Source of the DNA: Acinetobacter schindleri CIP 107287
GTDB taxonomy: Bacteria > Pseudomonadota > Gammaproteobacteria > Pseudomonadales > Moraxellaceae
NCBI RefSeq assembly: GCF_000368625.1
Contig: NZ_KB849574.1
Span: 372,001-436,000, forward strand
Reading direction: 5' to 3'
DNA: 64,000 bases
Positions 55,212 through 64,000 of this stretch are shown here, piece by piece. The translations under genes and the position numbers were made by a program. Every line of letters begins with the position of its first letter. The stretch's first letter is position 1. The notes under the pieces were generated by a model that was not told the DNA's origin, did no database searches, and worked only from the letters and a program-made list of their open reading frames with translations.

Positions 55212-56132
55212 TTATGAATATAGTGCTTTAAGCAAATCACCCGCACCTTGGGCCAATAAATTCTGTGCCAGAGTCACACCGAGCTGCTCTGCCTGATTTA
55301 CATCACCCTGTAATTCTGCTTTTAATAAGGTGGCACCATCCACGCTACCCACACGGCCTTCAATAGCAATTTTACCATCCTGTAAAGTTGCATAACCTGC
55401 AATCGGCACCTGACAACCGCCTTCCAGATAGGCATTAAATGCGCGTTCAGCACGAACACAGGCATCAGTTTCAGCATGTAACAGTGGCAGGATCAGGTCA
55501 AGTACAGCCTGATCACGATCACGACATTCAAGACCAAGCGCACCCTGTCCCACAGCTGGTAAACTGACCGCAGGCTTAAGCGTATGACGAATACGATCTG
55601 CCAATCCCAGACGTTTTAAACCGGCACTGGCAAGAATAATAGCATCGTAATTGCCTGCATCGAGTTTCGACAGCCGTGTGCCGACATTACCTCGCAGATC
55701 AATGATCTCAAGGTCCGGACGTGCCTTTAAAATCTGGCTCTTACGACGCAGACTGGATGTGCCTACTTTAGCGCCCTGTGGCAGCTCGTCAAAGCTGGTA
55801 TAGCTATTAGAGACAAAAGCATCCAATGGATCTTCACGTTCGCAGATCACCGCAAGACTTAAACCTTCAGGCAGTGCCATGGGTACATCTTTCATGGAAT
55901 GCACGGCCAAGTCTGCACGACCATCCAGTAATGCAGCCTCAAGTTCTTTAACAAACAGGCCCTTGCCACCAATTTTTGCCAATGGGGTATCAAGAATTTT
56001 ATCACCCTGTGTCACAAACGTGACCAACTCGACCTGAAGGTCGGCATGCAGTTCCTGCAGACGTGCACGGATATGCTCCGCTTGCCATAGTGCAAGAGGA
56101 CTTTGTCGAGTTGCAATTTTTAGGGTCTTCAT
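55212..56132 (-). CDS. hemC: Porphobilinogen deaminase
   Basis: 306 residues from ATG 56132 ([20 protein letters not shown]); the frame is open upstream but the added residues are not homologous. Asp82 in [12 protein letters not shown] and the cofactor-binding Cys240 in [10 protein letters not shown] are present. Makes hydroxymethylbilane from four porphobilinogen. First gene of the operon hemC-hemD-hemX-hemY-thioesterase, 106 bp behind algR. Confidence 0.97.
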   Translation of the reverse strand: MKTLKIATRQSPLALWQAEHIRARLQELHADLQVELVTFVTQGDKILDTPLAKIGGKGLFVKELEAALLDGRADLAVHSMKDVPMALPEGLSLAVICEREDPLDAFVSNSYTSFDELPQGAKVGTSSLRRKSQILKARPDLEIIDLRGNVGTRLSKLDAGNYDAIILASAGLKRLGLADRIRHTLKPAVSLPAVGQGALGLECRDRDQAVLDLILPLLHAETDACVRAERAFNAYLEGGCQVPIAGYATLQDGKIAIEGRVGSVDGATLLKAELQGDVNQAEQLGVTLAQNLLAQGAGDLLKALYS

Positions 56133-56238
56133 AAATTTCAAATACAGTGAATGAGAACAATAGTCTAAACTTAACCTGATCACTTTAAAATGCAAGTGAA
56201 TTTATGCAAGTTTCAACTGCAACCCGATCCCATACGCT

Positions 56239-56979
56239 TCAGAGCTTATGAATGCGTTCACGTAAAAATGGTAAATGGCGCCGACTTACTGCAAGTCTTT
56301 CATCCAGCTCACGGCAACGCACCTGATACTGCCCCGAACTGACCACTTCCAGCCCATCCAGATAGTTTACAGACACCAGCGCATTGCGGTGAATCCTGAT
56401 AAAATTCTGGCCAAATTCCTGTTCCAAGTCCTTTAATGTTTCATCGATCAGGACACTGCCATTTTTATGCCGTACCGTGACATATTTCTGATCAGCCAGG
56501 AAATAGTAAATATTTTCCACAGGGACAAGCTCCACCCCGCGATAAGTCTTTGCCGCAATCTGATGGCGGCTGATATTGAGTTCTTCCATATTTTCTTTTT
56601 GTTTTAGTTGGCTCATCTGAGCTTGGGTAAGTTTGGTTAAATGCTCGAATACCTGTGCTAACTCCTGTTGCATCACTGGTTTGAGCAAGTAGCCTTCTGC
56701 ATTCGACTTGAATGCATCAAGCGCATGGTGGTCATAGGCCGTACAAAAAACAATTGCCGGCATTGGGTCAAGCTGGCGCAGATGTTGTGCGCAACGCAGA
56801 CCGTCCATTTCGGGCATTTGAATATCTAATAGAATGACATCGGGCTCGTGCTGATGGGCCAGATCAAGGGCTTGCTGACCATGGGTTGCGGTTGCAACCA
56901 CAGTATGGCCGAGCTGGCTGACCAGGCGTGCCAAACGCTCTATGGCAAGAGGCTCATCATCACAGATCAGGATGTCCAT
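56239..56979 (-). CDS. algR: LytTR-family response regulator AlgR
   Basis: 246 residues. Receiver domain with DDEP and phosphoacceptor Asp52 (VILLDIQMPEMDG), then LytTR DNA-binding domain (NIYYFLADQKYVTVRHKNG, ENFIRIHRNALVSV-type, GQYQVRCRELDERLAVSRRH). Gene order and partner match AlgR of Pseudomonas, which controls alginate, twitching and other surface traits. No alginate genes are here, so its targets in this organism are unknown. Start ATG 56979 with GGAGG a few bases upstream. Confidence 0.9.
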   Translation of the reverse strand: MDILICDDEPLAIERLARLVSQLGHTVVATATHGQQALDLAHQHEPDVILLDIQMPEMDGLRCAQHLRQLDPMPAIVFCTAYDHHALDAFKSNAEGYLLKPVMQQELAQVFEHLTKLTQAQMSQLKQKENMEELNISRHQIAAKTYRGVELVPVENIYYFLADQKYVTVRHKNGSVLIDETLKDLEQEFGQNFIRIHRNALVSVNYLDGLEVVSSGQYQVRCRELDERLAVSRRHLPFLRERIHKL

Positions 56980-57035
56980 TTATCCTCCTTCAGTTAACGG
57001 CATGTCATTGTTGTTAAGTTAACTGTATTTTATTG

Positions 57036-58082
57036 TTATTTATATTGATATTGCACAACCGTCGTAAAAATTCCCTTGCCGGCATAGGTTCTAAAGGTTA
57101 CTGTCGGGCCATAATAGGCCTTCAAACGCTGTCGAACATTTTCAATTGCAATACCATTTCCCCGCTTTAATGCTGCATGATCCTGTGAATATGGGTTTGT
57201 TATAATAATATTAATTTGATTTTGCAGGATTTCAATCAATACGCTTATCGTACTCTTTGTTAGAATTTTTTCAACTCCATGGAAAATACTATTTTCTAAT
57301 AGGGGTTGTAAAGTCAGTAATGGAATTTGGACTTGTGAGTATAAGTCTTTGTTTTCTAATTTCCATTCAACCTGCAAACGATCACCGAGCCGGATTTGCT
57401 CAATCTCCAGATAACGTTGGCACAAATCGATTTCTTCTTGCAAGCTGACCAGCTTTAATTCCTGAAAGCTGGCACGAAACAGTCGGGACAGATTAAGCAG
57501 CATATGTTCCGCTTTATCGGGATCAATACTGATCAGGCTGATAGCACTATTTAAACTATTAAATAAAAAATGTGGTTGAATCCGGGCCTGCATGGCCTGA
57601 ATCCGTGAATTTAACTCGCTATGGCGTTGACGTGTCCATTGCTCCCTTAAGTAAAGATAACGAAAACATAAAGTTCCGAGCAAAATTCCAAAACTCAGGT
57701 GCATTCCGACCTGCTTAAAAGCAATTTCAGATGTAAGATCATGCAGATGAAAATTTATCCCAAAATGTATCAGAATGTTTAAACTAACTGTCGTTACCAG
57801 CACGATAGCCTGTAATAACAAGAATCCGGTAATCAATGCAGATTTGATCCTCATACGATCAAAATACTGGTGAAACAGTTCTACACAAGCCGCAAATGAT
57901 AGCAACACCCAGTTAATATAGAGGATGTATTGCAGCAAGTGCATAAAATTGAGCGCTTGCCAGGACTGGGCTTCTGCCAGACTCAGTACCAAAGCCAAAA
58001 CATTACCGCCAACAAACAGTTCCAGCAGATAACGCCAATTGCCAATCTGGCCAAAAAAATAAGAAGATTGTTGCTGCCCCAT
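57036..58082 (-). CDS. algZ: Sensor histidine kinase AlgZ/FimS (His_kinase family)
   Basis: About 348 residues. Four hydrophobic helices (about 15-35, 48-68, 82-103, 118-140 from ATG 58082), then the His_kinase domain with ARIQPHFLFNSLNSAISLI (phosphoacceptor His) and a truncated ATPase part ending GNGIAIENVRQRLKAYYG. Partner AlgR follows 56 bp later. The frame extends to an ATG at 58190, inside the argH start, which would overlap argH by ten bases; I prefer ATG 58082 because argH needs that DNA for its promoter, but this choice is uncertain. Confidence 0.82.
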   Translation of the reverse strand: MGQQQSSYFFGQIGNWRYLLELFVGGNVLALVLSLAEAQSWQALNFMHLLQYILYINWVLLSFAACVELFHQYFDRMRIKSALITGFLLLQAIVLVTTVSLNILIHFGINFHLHDLTSEIAFKQVGMHLSFGILLGTLCFRYLYLREQWTRQRHSELNSRIQAMQARIQPHFLFNSLNSAISLISIDPDKAEHMLLNLSRLFRASFQELKLVSLQEEIDLCQRYLEIEQIRLGDRLQVEWKLENKDLYSQVQIPLLTLQPLLENSIFHGVEKILTKSTISVLIEILQNQINIIITNPYSQDHAALKRGNGIAIENVRQRLKAYYGPTVTFRTYAGKGIFTTVVQYQYK

Positions 58083-58107
58083 CAGATCTGTAACAGATTG
58101 AGCAGAT

Positions 58108-58141
58108 GGGACTTCGGCAACAGCCGTTGAATTTGCTATAC
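58108..58141 (+). promoter_or_regulatory. Possible argH promoter
   Basis: TATACT (58137-58142 approx.) about 40 bp before ATG 58181, with a weak TTCGGC near 58110-58115. Only the -10 is convincing. Confidence 0.35.
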
Positions 58142-58180
58142 TCTTTTTCGTTCTACTGCTTTTAATCTTATTGAGCCGAC

Positions 58181-59611
58181 ATGACCACATCTTCTAATTC
58201 CTCAAATCCATCACAAGCCCAGACTTCGGGTATGTGGGGCGGTCGTTTCTCTGAAGCGACTGATGCTTTTGTTGCTGAATTTACAGCATCTGTACAATTT
58301 GACCAACGTTTTTATAAACAAGATATTGCGGGTTCAATTGCGCATGCAACCATGCTTGCAAAAGTGGGCGTGCTGACTGAACAAGAACGTGATGACATCA
58401 TTGAAGGCCTAACTGCGATTAAGGCAGATATTGAAGCAGGTAATTTCGAGTGGCGCATTGACCTTGAAGATGTGCACATGAACATTGAGTCACGTCTGAC
58501 TCAGCGTATCGGCATTACAGGTAAAAAATTACATACTGGCCGTAGCCGTAATGACCAAGTAGCAACAGACATCCGCCTTTATGTCCGTGATGAAATTGAT
58601 GCCATCCTAAAATTATTAGAGAAATTACAAAAAGGCATTTTGAGCTTGGCGGCGAAAAATACCAATACCATCATGCCTGGTTTTACTCACCTGCAAACGG
58701 CACAACCTGTGACTTTTGGTCACCACTTGATGGCCTGGTTTGAAATGCTGGTACGTGACTCTGAACGCCTAATTGACTGCCGTAAACGCGTCAACCGTAT
58801 GCCACTGGGTTCTGCTGCTTTAGCAGGCACTACGTATCCAATCGACCGTGCTTATACTGCTGAACTGCTAGGTTTTGAAGCAGTGGCTGAAAACTCATTA
58901 GATGCTGTTTCTGATCGTGACTTCGGCATCGAATTCAATGCAGCAGCATCTTTAATCATGATGCACCTGTCTCGCATGTCTGAAGAAATGATTCTGTGGA
59001 CATCCGCACAGTTCAAGTTTGTGAATATTCCGGACCGCTTCTGTACTGGTTCATCAATCATGCCACAGAAGAAAAATCCGGATGTACCTGAGCTGATCCG
59101 TGGTAAGACTGGCCGTGTGTATGGCGACTTGATGAGCTTGTTGACTCTAATGAAAGGTCAGCCATTAGCCTACAATAAAGACAATCAGGAAGACAAAGAA
59201 CCACTATTTGATGCAATTGATACCGTTCGTGGTTCATTGATGGCATTTGCGGATATGATTCCTGCACTGGTTCCAAATATCGAAATCATGCGTGAAGCAG
59301 CGCTTCGTGGTTTCTCGACTGCAACTGACCTTGCAGATTACCTGGTGAAAAATGGTGTTGCTTTCCGTGATGCACATGAGATTGTAGGTAAAGCCGTTGC
59401 GCTTGGTGTTCAGGAAGGCAAAGACTTGTCTGAACTCACCCTTGAACAATTACAGCAATTCTCTGACCTGATCCAGGCAGATGTATTTGAAAAAGCATTA
59501 ACTTTAGAAGCCTCTGTAAATGCGCGTAACCACATTGGTGGTACTGCACCTGTACAAGTCGCAGCAGCAATCGAACGCGCTTATGCACGTCTGGAAAAAC
59601 TTTACGCTTAA
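58181..59611 (+). CDS. argH: Argininosuccinate lyase
   Basis: 476 residues, with an N-terminal extension before the conserved [19 protein letters not shown]. The fumarase-type signature [20 protein letters not shown] is intact (catalytic Ser in [11 protein letters not shown]), as is [13 protein letters not shown]. Splits argininosuccinate to arginine and fumarate in the cytoplasm. Divergent from algZ, and followed 29 bp later by the YggX-type gene. Confidence 0.98.
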   Translation: MTTSSNSSNPSQAQTSGMWGGRFSEATDAFVAEFTASVQFDQRFYKQDIAGSIAHATMLAKVGVLTEQERDDIIEGLTAIKADIEAGNFEWRIDLEDVHMNIESRLTQRIGITGKKLHTGRSRNDQVATDIRLYVRDEIDAILKLLEKLQKGILSLAAKNTNTIMPGFTHLQTAQPVTFGHHLMAWFEMLVRDSERLIDCRKRVNRMPLGSAALAGTTYPIDRAYTAELLGFEAVAENSLDAVSDRDFGIEFNAAASLIMMHLSRMSEEMILWTSAQFKFVNIPDRFCTGSSIMPQKKNPDVPELIRGKTGRVYGDLMSLLTLMKGQPLAYNKDNQEDKEPLFDAIDTVRGSLMAFADMIPALVPNIEIMREAALRGFSTATDLADYLVKNGVAFRDAHEIVGKAVALGVQEGKDLSELTLEQLQQFSDLIQADVFEKALTLEASVNARNHIGGTAPVQVAAAIERAYARLEKLYA

Positions 59612-59640
59612 TTGCGCTATCTTAAATTCGGAGTATTGAT

Positions 59641-59913
59641 ATGTCTCGACAAGTATTTTGCCGTAAGTATCAAAAAGAAATGGAAGGCTTAGACTTTGCA
59701 CCATTCCCAGGTGCAAAGGGTCAGGAACTGTTTGATACTGTATCTAAACAGGCTTGGCAGGAATGGCTGAAGCATCAAACTACGCTGATCAATGAAAAGC
59801 GTTTAAACGTGTTTGAAGCGGATGCGAAAAAGTTCCTTGAAGAACAACGTGAGAAGTTTTTCAATAATGATGAATCATTGGAAAAAGCTGAAGGGCTAAA
59901 GCCTGAGGCGTGA
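59641..59913 (+). CDS. Probable Fe(2+)-trafficking protein (YggX family)
   Basis: 90 residues with the family N-terminus [20 protein letters not shown] (Cys7) and [20 protein letters not shown]. Small cytoplasmic protein protecting iron-sulfur enzymes from oxidants. GGAG is 9 bases before the ATG. Co-directional with argH, 29 bp apart, and followed by the triple repeat region. Confidence 0.95.
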   Translation: MSRQVFCRKYQKEMEGLDFAPFPGAKGQELFDTVSKQAWQEWLKHQTTLINEKRLNVFEADAKKFLEEQREKFFNNDESLEKAEGLKPEA

Positions 59914-59979
59914 TCAAGCGGAGCACTGCTCTGCCACGCCGCAAGACAAGCAGCTATGCTGCGCGTAGGCTTTAATCTA

Positions 59980-60010
59980 AAAGAATCCCCAACTTGGGGA
60001 TTCTTTTTTA
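59980..60010 (+). terminator. Terminator hairpin in repeat copy 1
   Basis: AGAATCCCC-AACTT-GGGGATTCT then TTTTT; probably ends the argH-yggX transcript. Confidence 0.85.
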
Positions 60011-60064
60011 TGCACTGCTCTAAAAATTACGCAAGACAAGCGAAGCGCGTAGTTTCAAATGTCA

Positions 60065-60093
60065 AGAAGGAGTCTAAGAAGACTCCTTTTTTA
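60065..60093 (+). terminator. Terminator hairpin in repeat copy 2
   Basis: AAGGAGTC-TAAGAA-GACTCCTT then TTTT; back-up terminator or end of a second small transcript. Confidence 0.75.
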
Positions 60094-60677
60094 TGCACTA
60101 TACCGCCACGCCGCAAGACAAGCAGCTTATTATGCATAGGCTTCAATCTAAAAAAATCTCCATCATTAGACAGACTTTTTATACGACGCTCAACATGATG
60201 AAAGACAGGAACCGCCCTCTCAAGTGAAATCCGAAAAAGGTTTTCTTAAAGCATTTTTTAATTTTCTCACCCACCTTTCTCTTGATTGCAGAAATGTACC
60301 GTAAATAAGCAAATAAAATCCCTAGAATTCCCTTCATCTAGTTATCTATTTTCTAATCAATAGATCATATCCTGCCTCTTTTCCTAAACTTCTCAGAACA
60401 ACAGCTTGCGTCAGTTTTAAGATCAATTTTTTTCAATATTATTTATTTTATAGATTAAATTTATTGTAAATATGAAGTTTTACTAATCAATTAAGTTTAA
60501 AAATGCTGAATTTAATTATCTTATTTAAAGAATTTAATTATGAGTCTTATTAGATTTAAGCCCTTCATTCATTTCAAAATAATAGATTGTAAACGGCAGA
60601 TACATGCCACTATAGAAATGCAACATTACACTACAAGAATGTACATGAATTAAAAAATGGATTTCCTATAATAGCAA

Positions 60678-60763
60678 TTAAGAGGATGGCAACATCTTTG
60701 TATAATAGCGATAAATATCCCCGATTTCATCCCAGTTCTTCCCCCAAAGGCTGGGTATTTTTT
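60678..60763 (+). ncRNA. Possible short RNA gene (promoter plus terminator)
   Basis: TTAAGA (60678-60683), a 17-base gap, then TATAAT (60701-60706), and about 45 bases later CCCAG / CTGGG with a 15-base loop followed by seven T. A transcript of some 50 nt would result. The hairpin is modest and no conserved RNA is recognised. Confidence 0.25.
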
Positions 60764-60785
60764 TGCCTGAAAATTACCATCGACC

Positions 60786-60814
60786 ATAAAAAAAGCCCCA
60801 GTGACTGGGGCTTG
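60786..60814 (-). terminator. Terminator after pgsA
   Basis: AAGCCCCAGT / ACTGGGGCTT stem followed on the minus strand by seven T. Confidence 0.9.
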
Positions 60815-60827
60815 ATTCAATATTCGA

Positions 60828-61415
60828 TTAAGGCTGTTTCAGATAGGGCCAGGCCGCTTTCAGGTAGATAAACATCGACCATAAGGTGAGCACAACTGCA
60901 GTATAGAGCAATGCATAAGCCAGCATATCTAGCGGCTGCCAGTTAAGCAGAAATACGGTAATTGCGATCATCTGGAAGGCGGTCTTGTATTTGCCGACTG
61001 TAGACACCGCCACACTGGTTCGCGCACCCAGTTCAGCCATCCATTCACGTAAAGCTGATACCGTAATTTCCCGTGAGATAATCACAATTGCAGCAAAGGC
61101 CATGGAGATCGAAGGTTGCCATTGCACCAGTACAATCAGTGCAGCTGCAACCATCAGCTTGTCTGCCACCGGATCCAGGAATCGACCAAAAGCCGAAGTC
61201 TGATTCAATGTTCTCGCCAGATAGCCATCAAACCAGTCCGTTACCGCCGCAACCACAAAAATTGCAGTCAACAGCATATGACGCGTCATATCCGGATTGC
61301 TTTCATCAATCCCCATCGCCGGCGGCCAATAGGCCACCAATAGAAAGACTGGAATCAGGACAATACGTGCCAAGGTCAAGATGTTTGGAATATTCAGGAT
61401 ACGACCTGTAGTCAT
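60828..61415 (-). CDS. pgsA: CDP-diacylglycerol-glycerol-3-phosphate 3-phosphatidyltransferase
   Basis: About 195 residues from ATG 61415 (MTTGRILNIPNILTLARIVL). The CDP-alcohol phosphotransferase motif DGYLARTLNQTSAFGRFLDPVAD holds the three Asp that bind metal and CDP. Several membrane helices. Makes phosphatidylglycerophosphate at the inner membrane. The open frame runs on to TTG 61427, which has AGGGG 6 bases upstream, so a TTG start is a real alternative. Co-directional with uvrC, a frequent pairing, but with a thioesterase gene between them. Confidence 0.95.
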   Translation of the reverse strand: MTTGRILNIPNILTLARIVLIPVFLLVAYWPPAMGIDESNPDMTRHMLLTAIFVVAAVTDWFDGYLARTLNQTSAFGRFLDPVADKLMVAAALIVLVQWQPSISMAFAAIVIISREITVSALREWMAELGARTSVAVSTVGKYKTAFQMIAITVFLLNWQPLDMLAYALLYTAVVLTLWSMFIYLKAAWPYLKQP

Positions 61416-61522
61416 AGACACCGCCAATTGTTCCCCTCATGTACGATGAAAATGCACACTTTTATTGAGGTTTGATCCATCGTTAATAGGCTTCACTTTA
61501 TACGAATTGGCCAGCAGTGTCA

Positions 61523-62317
61523 CTAGGCAAACACTGTCACTGTCTGTCTGGCAATCGCAATCAGGCGATTTTCAGCATCCCACAGATAGGCATGTTCTGT
61601 CGCGTAGCCATCTGCTGCATGATCAGTAAATACTTTATATTTAAACCAATCATTCAACTGATGTTGTACTGGATGCACATAGGTCACCGTCCAGTTGAGG
61701 CTGCTGGCTGGTGCAATCTGCTTAAACATCGGCAATACACCGGGTGGCCAGATATCAAAAATTGCCATCAGGTCAGCAACTTCAAATTTGCGGTTTGCAT
61801 GTCTTTCCGGATCAAAACGGCACCATCCGCCAAAATCAGGATGATCACTCCCCGTGCATGGCAAATTCACTTCAGCCCAACGAACCTCAAACTGCTGGTA
61901 ACATTCCGGCATACCTATGTTTGGAGGAATGCTAAACAGGCTTTCTGGAGCTGGATAATCCGGAGCAGATGCCTCCTGATGTACTTGAATAGTCGAGTCA
62001 CGTGCTACACCAAAACTGGCTAACAAGATACTCTGCACTGCATCATCCTGCCACAGGCGAACTTCAACCGTAGTGACGGATTTACCCTCACGCAGAATTT
62101 CTGCAGTTAACCTGACTGGCCGTTGCTGGACCGGCCCCACAAAAGTTACGCTGGTGCTTAAAAGATGTTTCGCCGGGTCATTAATGCTCAGCACCGCTTT
62201 TTGCATCATCATCGCCGCAGCCAGACCACCATACAGGGTCCGTCCTTGTAACCATCCTGCTGGAAGATCAACCCATTCCTCAACAGCAATCGCTGCATAC
62301 ACCTGTTCCAGTGTCAT
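61523..62317 (-). CDS. Acyl-CoA thioesterase family protein (double hotdog, TesB-like)
   Basis: 264 residues. LPAGWLQGRTLYGGLAAAMM is the N-terminal hotdog motif, RPVRLTAEILREGKSVTTVE the core of that fold, and a second hotdog follows with GGWCRFDPERHANR and ASSLNWTVTYVHPV, plus the Asp/Thr/Gln region (AYLWDAENRLIAIARQTVTV). Hydrolyses acyl-CoA; chain preference unknown. Inserted between uvrC and pgsA. Confidence 0.88.
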   Translation of the reverse strand: MTLEQVYAAIAVEEWVDLPAGWLQGRTLYGGLAAAMMMQKAVLSINDPAKHLLSTSVTFVGPVQQRPVRLTAEILREGKSVTTVEVRLWQDDAVQSILLASFGVARDSTIQVHQEASAPDYPAPESLFSIPPNIGMPECYQQFEVRWAEVNLPCTGSDHPDFGGWCRFDPERHANRKFEVADLMAIFDIWPPGVLPMFKQIAPASSLNWTVTYVHPVQHQLNDWFKYKVFTDHAADGYATEHAYLWDAENRLIAIARQTVTVFA

Positions 62318-62433
62318 TGTGCATCCCTGTGGTTCATTTTAGTTCTGATATCATTCAATAAATTTGAATTGATGTGAATGCTCAATGACTTCTCCGTCAC
62401 TGAGCACTTTGGCAAATGATTTAATTTGGATTT

Positions 62434-64000
62434 TTATTCATGCAGTACTTTATAAATAGTACGAGCCATGACTTCACCTAAGCCTGGTACTAACATCAAG
62501 TCTTTCTCTGAAGCCTTCAGTACACCTTGAATGCCGCCGAAATGGGTCAGCAGGTCACGACGGCGTTTTGGACCCAGACCGGGAATCACTTCCAGAACTG
62601 AAGAGCCTCGTTTCTTGTCGCGTTTGGCACGGTGTTTGGTGATTGCAAAGCGGTGTGCTTCATCCCGTACCTGTTGAATCAGATGCAGGGCTTTATGATC
62701 TTCGGGAAGCTGAATCTTGGTGCCATCAGTAAAATGTAAAGTTTCTAATCCTGGTTTACGTCCCTCACCTTTGGATACACCCACCATAAAAGCGTCCAGA
62801 CCAAGATCCTGCATGACTTCCATTGCCATATGCAGCTGTCCCTTACCCCCATCAATCAGTAACAGGTCGGGCAACATGTGCTTTTTATAACGTCGGGTCA
62901 GCGCCTGACGCATTGCAGCATAGTCATCGCCTTCGGTAATGTCGTTAATCGAGAACTGGCGATAATCCCGCTTACGTGCACCGCCACTATCAAACACCAC
63001 ACAGGATGCGACCGTTTCCTCCCCCATGGTATGTGAGATATCAAAACACTCAATCCGGTCCACAGGATGTCCCACCACCTGCTCCAGCTGATGGAAACGC
63101 TCATTCAATTCAAAGTGATTCGCCAGTTTCGATTTAATCCCTTGCAGCACATTCATTTGTGCCAGTTCCAGCCATTCGGCACGGGTTTCGCGGACCTTGG
63201 ACTTGATCTGGATTTTTTTATCAAAATGCTGGGCCAATGCCTGTTCCAGCTCGTTACGATCAGTCACTTCTACATTGACGATCAGTTCTGCTGGAATTTC
63301 ATCCGCAACCTGGAAATAGAAGTTGGCAATAAAATCACTCAGCATCTGACTGAGATCATCACCCTGGATATCCGGGAAATAGCTTTTACCTCCCAGCATT
63401 TTACCATTACGCACATGCATGATCTGCACACAGGTCACGCCGGCCTGATGGGCAATTGCCAGAATATCGGCTTCACCTTTAACCTTGTAGATCGCTTGAT
63501 TGGCTTGAACATCACGTAACAGAGCCATACGGTCCCGATAAAATACAGCCTTTTCAAATTCGAGCTGTTCGGCAGCAGCTTCCATTTTGGCAATCAGCTG
63601 CTGATTCAGCTCCTTGGTATCGCCTTGCAAGAAGCGAATCGAGTTGTTGACATCTTCCTGATAGTCTTCAGGTGAAATCAGTCCGACACAGGGGCCTGAG
63701 CAACGCTTGATCTGGTATTGCAGGCAGGGGCGCTTACGCTGTGCAAAATAGCTGTTTTCACACTGGCGCACATTAAACAGTTTCTGTAAAACGATCAGGG
63801 TATCCTTGGCATTGTAAGCACTTGGATAAGGTCCAAAAAACTTGCCTGGTTGATGTTTTCCTTTGCCTCGACCTGCTGCAATCCGTGGATAAGGTTTATC
63901 ACTAGATACAAAGATATAGACATAGGATTTATCATCGCGCAGCATAATGTTATACGGTGGACGATGCAGCTTGATCAGATTCTGCTCTAACAGTAATGCT
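62434..64000 (-). CDS. uvrC: Excinuclease ABC subunit C (N-terminus outside window)
   Basis: The frame is open to the window edge; the residues before the ATG at 63945 ([18 protein letters not shown]) are the conserved end of the GIY-YIG nuclease domain, so the true start lies beyond 64000. Visible parts: [20 protein letters not shown], the Cys-rich [16 protein letters not shown] motif ([14 protein letters not shown]), RNase H-like nuclease domain ([28 protein letters not shown]) and tandem helix-hairpin-helix end ([31 protein letters not shown]). Makes the incisions in nucleotide excision repair. Confidence 0.97.
   Translation of the reverse strand, partial: ALLLEQNLIKLHRPPYNIMLRDDKSYVYIFVSSDKPYPRIAAGRGKGKHQPGKFFGPYPSAYNAKDTLIVLQKLFNVRQCENSYFAQRKRPCLQYQIKRCSGPCVGLISPEDYQEDVNNSIRFLQGDTKELNQQLIAKMEAAAEQLEFEKAVFYRDRMALLRDVQANQAIYKVKGEADILAIAHQAGVTCVQIMHVRNGKMLGGKSYFPDIQGDDLSQMLSDFIANFYFQVADEIPAELIVNVEVTDRNELEQALAQHFDKKIQIKSKVRETRAEWLELAQMNVLQGIKSKLANHFELNERFHQLEQVVGHPVDRIECFDISHTMGEETVASCVVFDSGGARKRDYRQFSINDITEGDDYAAMRQALTRRYKKHMLPDLLLIDGGKGQLHMAMEVMQDLGLDAFMVGVSKGEGRKPGLETLHFTDGTKIQLPEDHKALHLIQQVRDEAHRFAITKHRAKRDKKRGSSVLEVIPGLGPKRRRDLLTHFGGIQGVLKASEKDLMLVPGLGEVMARTIYKVLHE

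Larger units (their letters stand above)
59922..60180. repeat. Three imperfect tandem repeats of about 82-90 bp
   Basis: The core CGCAAGACAAGC recurs at 59940, 60030 and 60112. Copies 1 and 3 share GCCACGCCGCAAGACAAGCA before diverging, then (A)TAGGCTT-AATCTAAAA. Each core is preceded by GCACT(G/A) and copies 1 and 2 are followed by a terminator-like hairpin (59981-60007 and 60067-60092) and TTTTTTATGCACT. In copy 3 the hairpin is degraded. Confidence 0.75.
59914..60786. other. Gene-free region after yggX
   Basis: 873 bp. The first 265 bp hold three imperfect tandem copies of a hairpin-bearing repeat. From 60181 to 60660 it is AT-rich without frames or repeats that I can see. A -35/-10 pair and weak terminator at 60678-60763 could delimit a short RNA. 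A short open frame at 60686-60871 overlaps pgsA on the other strand and looks like chance. Confidence 0.6.

Noticed and set aside
59922..60180. Possible CRISPR array because of repeated units.
   Set aside because: Only three units, too long (82-90 bp), no unique spacers of even length, and no cas genes.
60686..60871. Open frame of 61 codons on the plus strand.
   Set aside because: It runs through a hairpin/T run and the pgsA terminator and overlaps pgsA in antisense; composition is not protein-like.

Overview
The window is chromosomal DNA of a gammaproteobacterium, almost certainly an Acinetobacter. The grounds are family recognition plus gene order: a long-N-terminus UbiE followed by ubiJ-ubiB, the tRNA-tuf-tRNA(Trp)-secE-nusG-rplKAJL-rpoBC block, a separate gspN-C-D secretion cluster, and the argH / algZ-algR-hemC-hemD-hemX-hemY arrangement shared with Pseudomonas. 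The two insertion sequences are also of types common in that genus. I cannot name the species from sequence alone. Both ends cut a gene: ubiE at the left, uvrC at the right. There is no prophage, CRISPR array, rRNA operon or recognisable defence island.

Layout. 1-3.2 kb: ubiquinone operon ubiE-ubiJ-ubiB (+). 3.3-4.4 kb: an intact IS5-family (IS903-group, IS17-like) element with perfect 9-bp target duplications, ending 10 bp before a lipoprotein gene. 4.4-8.6 kb: lipoprotein, outer-membrane barrel, patatin-like phospholipase and a small membrane protein, all (+). 8.6-11 kb: tex (-). 11.3-15.5 kb: ompR, envZ and a CoA-transferase (+), with a large inverted repeat between ompR and envZ. 15.5-18.1 kb: small exported protein, FrnE-like DsbA protein, dodecin and an IS1595-family element. 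18.3-21.6 kb: poorly known genes (51-residue exported peptide, a two-gene unit of unknown function, an orphan outer-membrane protein), two of them preceded by perfect palindromes. 22-28.5 kb: htpG, LprI-like protein, ompW, Na+/H+ antiporter, alpha/beta hydrolase, hotdog thioesterase. 28.5-30 kb: three small envelope proteins.

30-44.3 kb is the information-processing block, all on (-): tRNA-Thr(TGT), Tyr, Gly, Thr(GGT), tuf, tRNA-Trp, secE, nusG, rplK, rplA, rplJ, rplL, rpoB, rpoC. Non-coding structures sit at the rplA/rplJ, rplL/rpoB and rpoB/rpoC junctions. 44.3-51.8 kb (-): trpE, gph, an FHA-domain protein, gspD, gspC, gspN and an H-NS-type protein. 52-58 kb (-): hemC-hemD-hemX-hemY-thioesterase as a tight operon, preceded by the algZ-algR two-component system, divergent from argH. 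58.2-59.9 kb (+): argH and the YggX-type iron protein. 59.9-60.8 kb is a 0.9-kb gene-free stretch holding three imperfect tandem copies of a hairpin-bearing repeat and a possible short RNA. 60.8-64 kb (-): pgsA, a thioesterase and uvrC.

Most of the window is ordinary housekeeping sequence. The less explained parts are the IS-separated lipoprotein gene, the 18.3-21.6 kb group of unknown envelope and soluble proteins with palindromic upstream sites, the triple repeat behind yggX, and the structured spacers at ompR/envZ and in the rpl-rpo operon. I did not find a clear new multi-gene system; the 18.7-20.4 kb two-gene unit is the best candidate for undescribed function.
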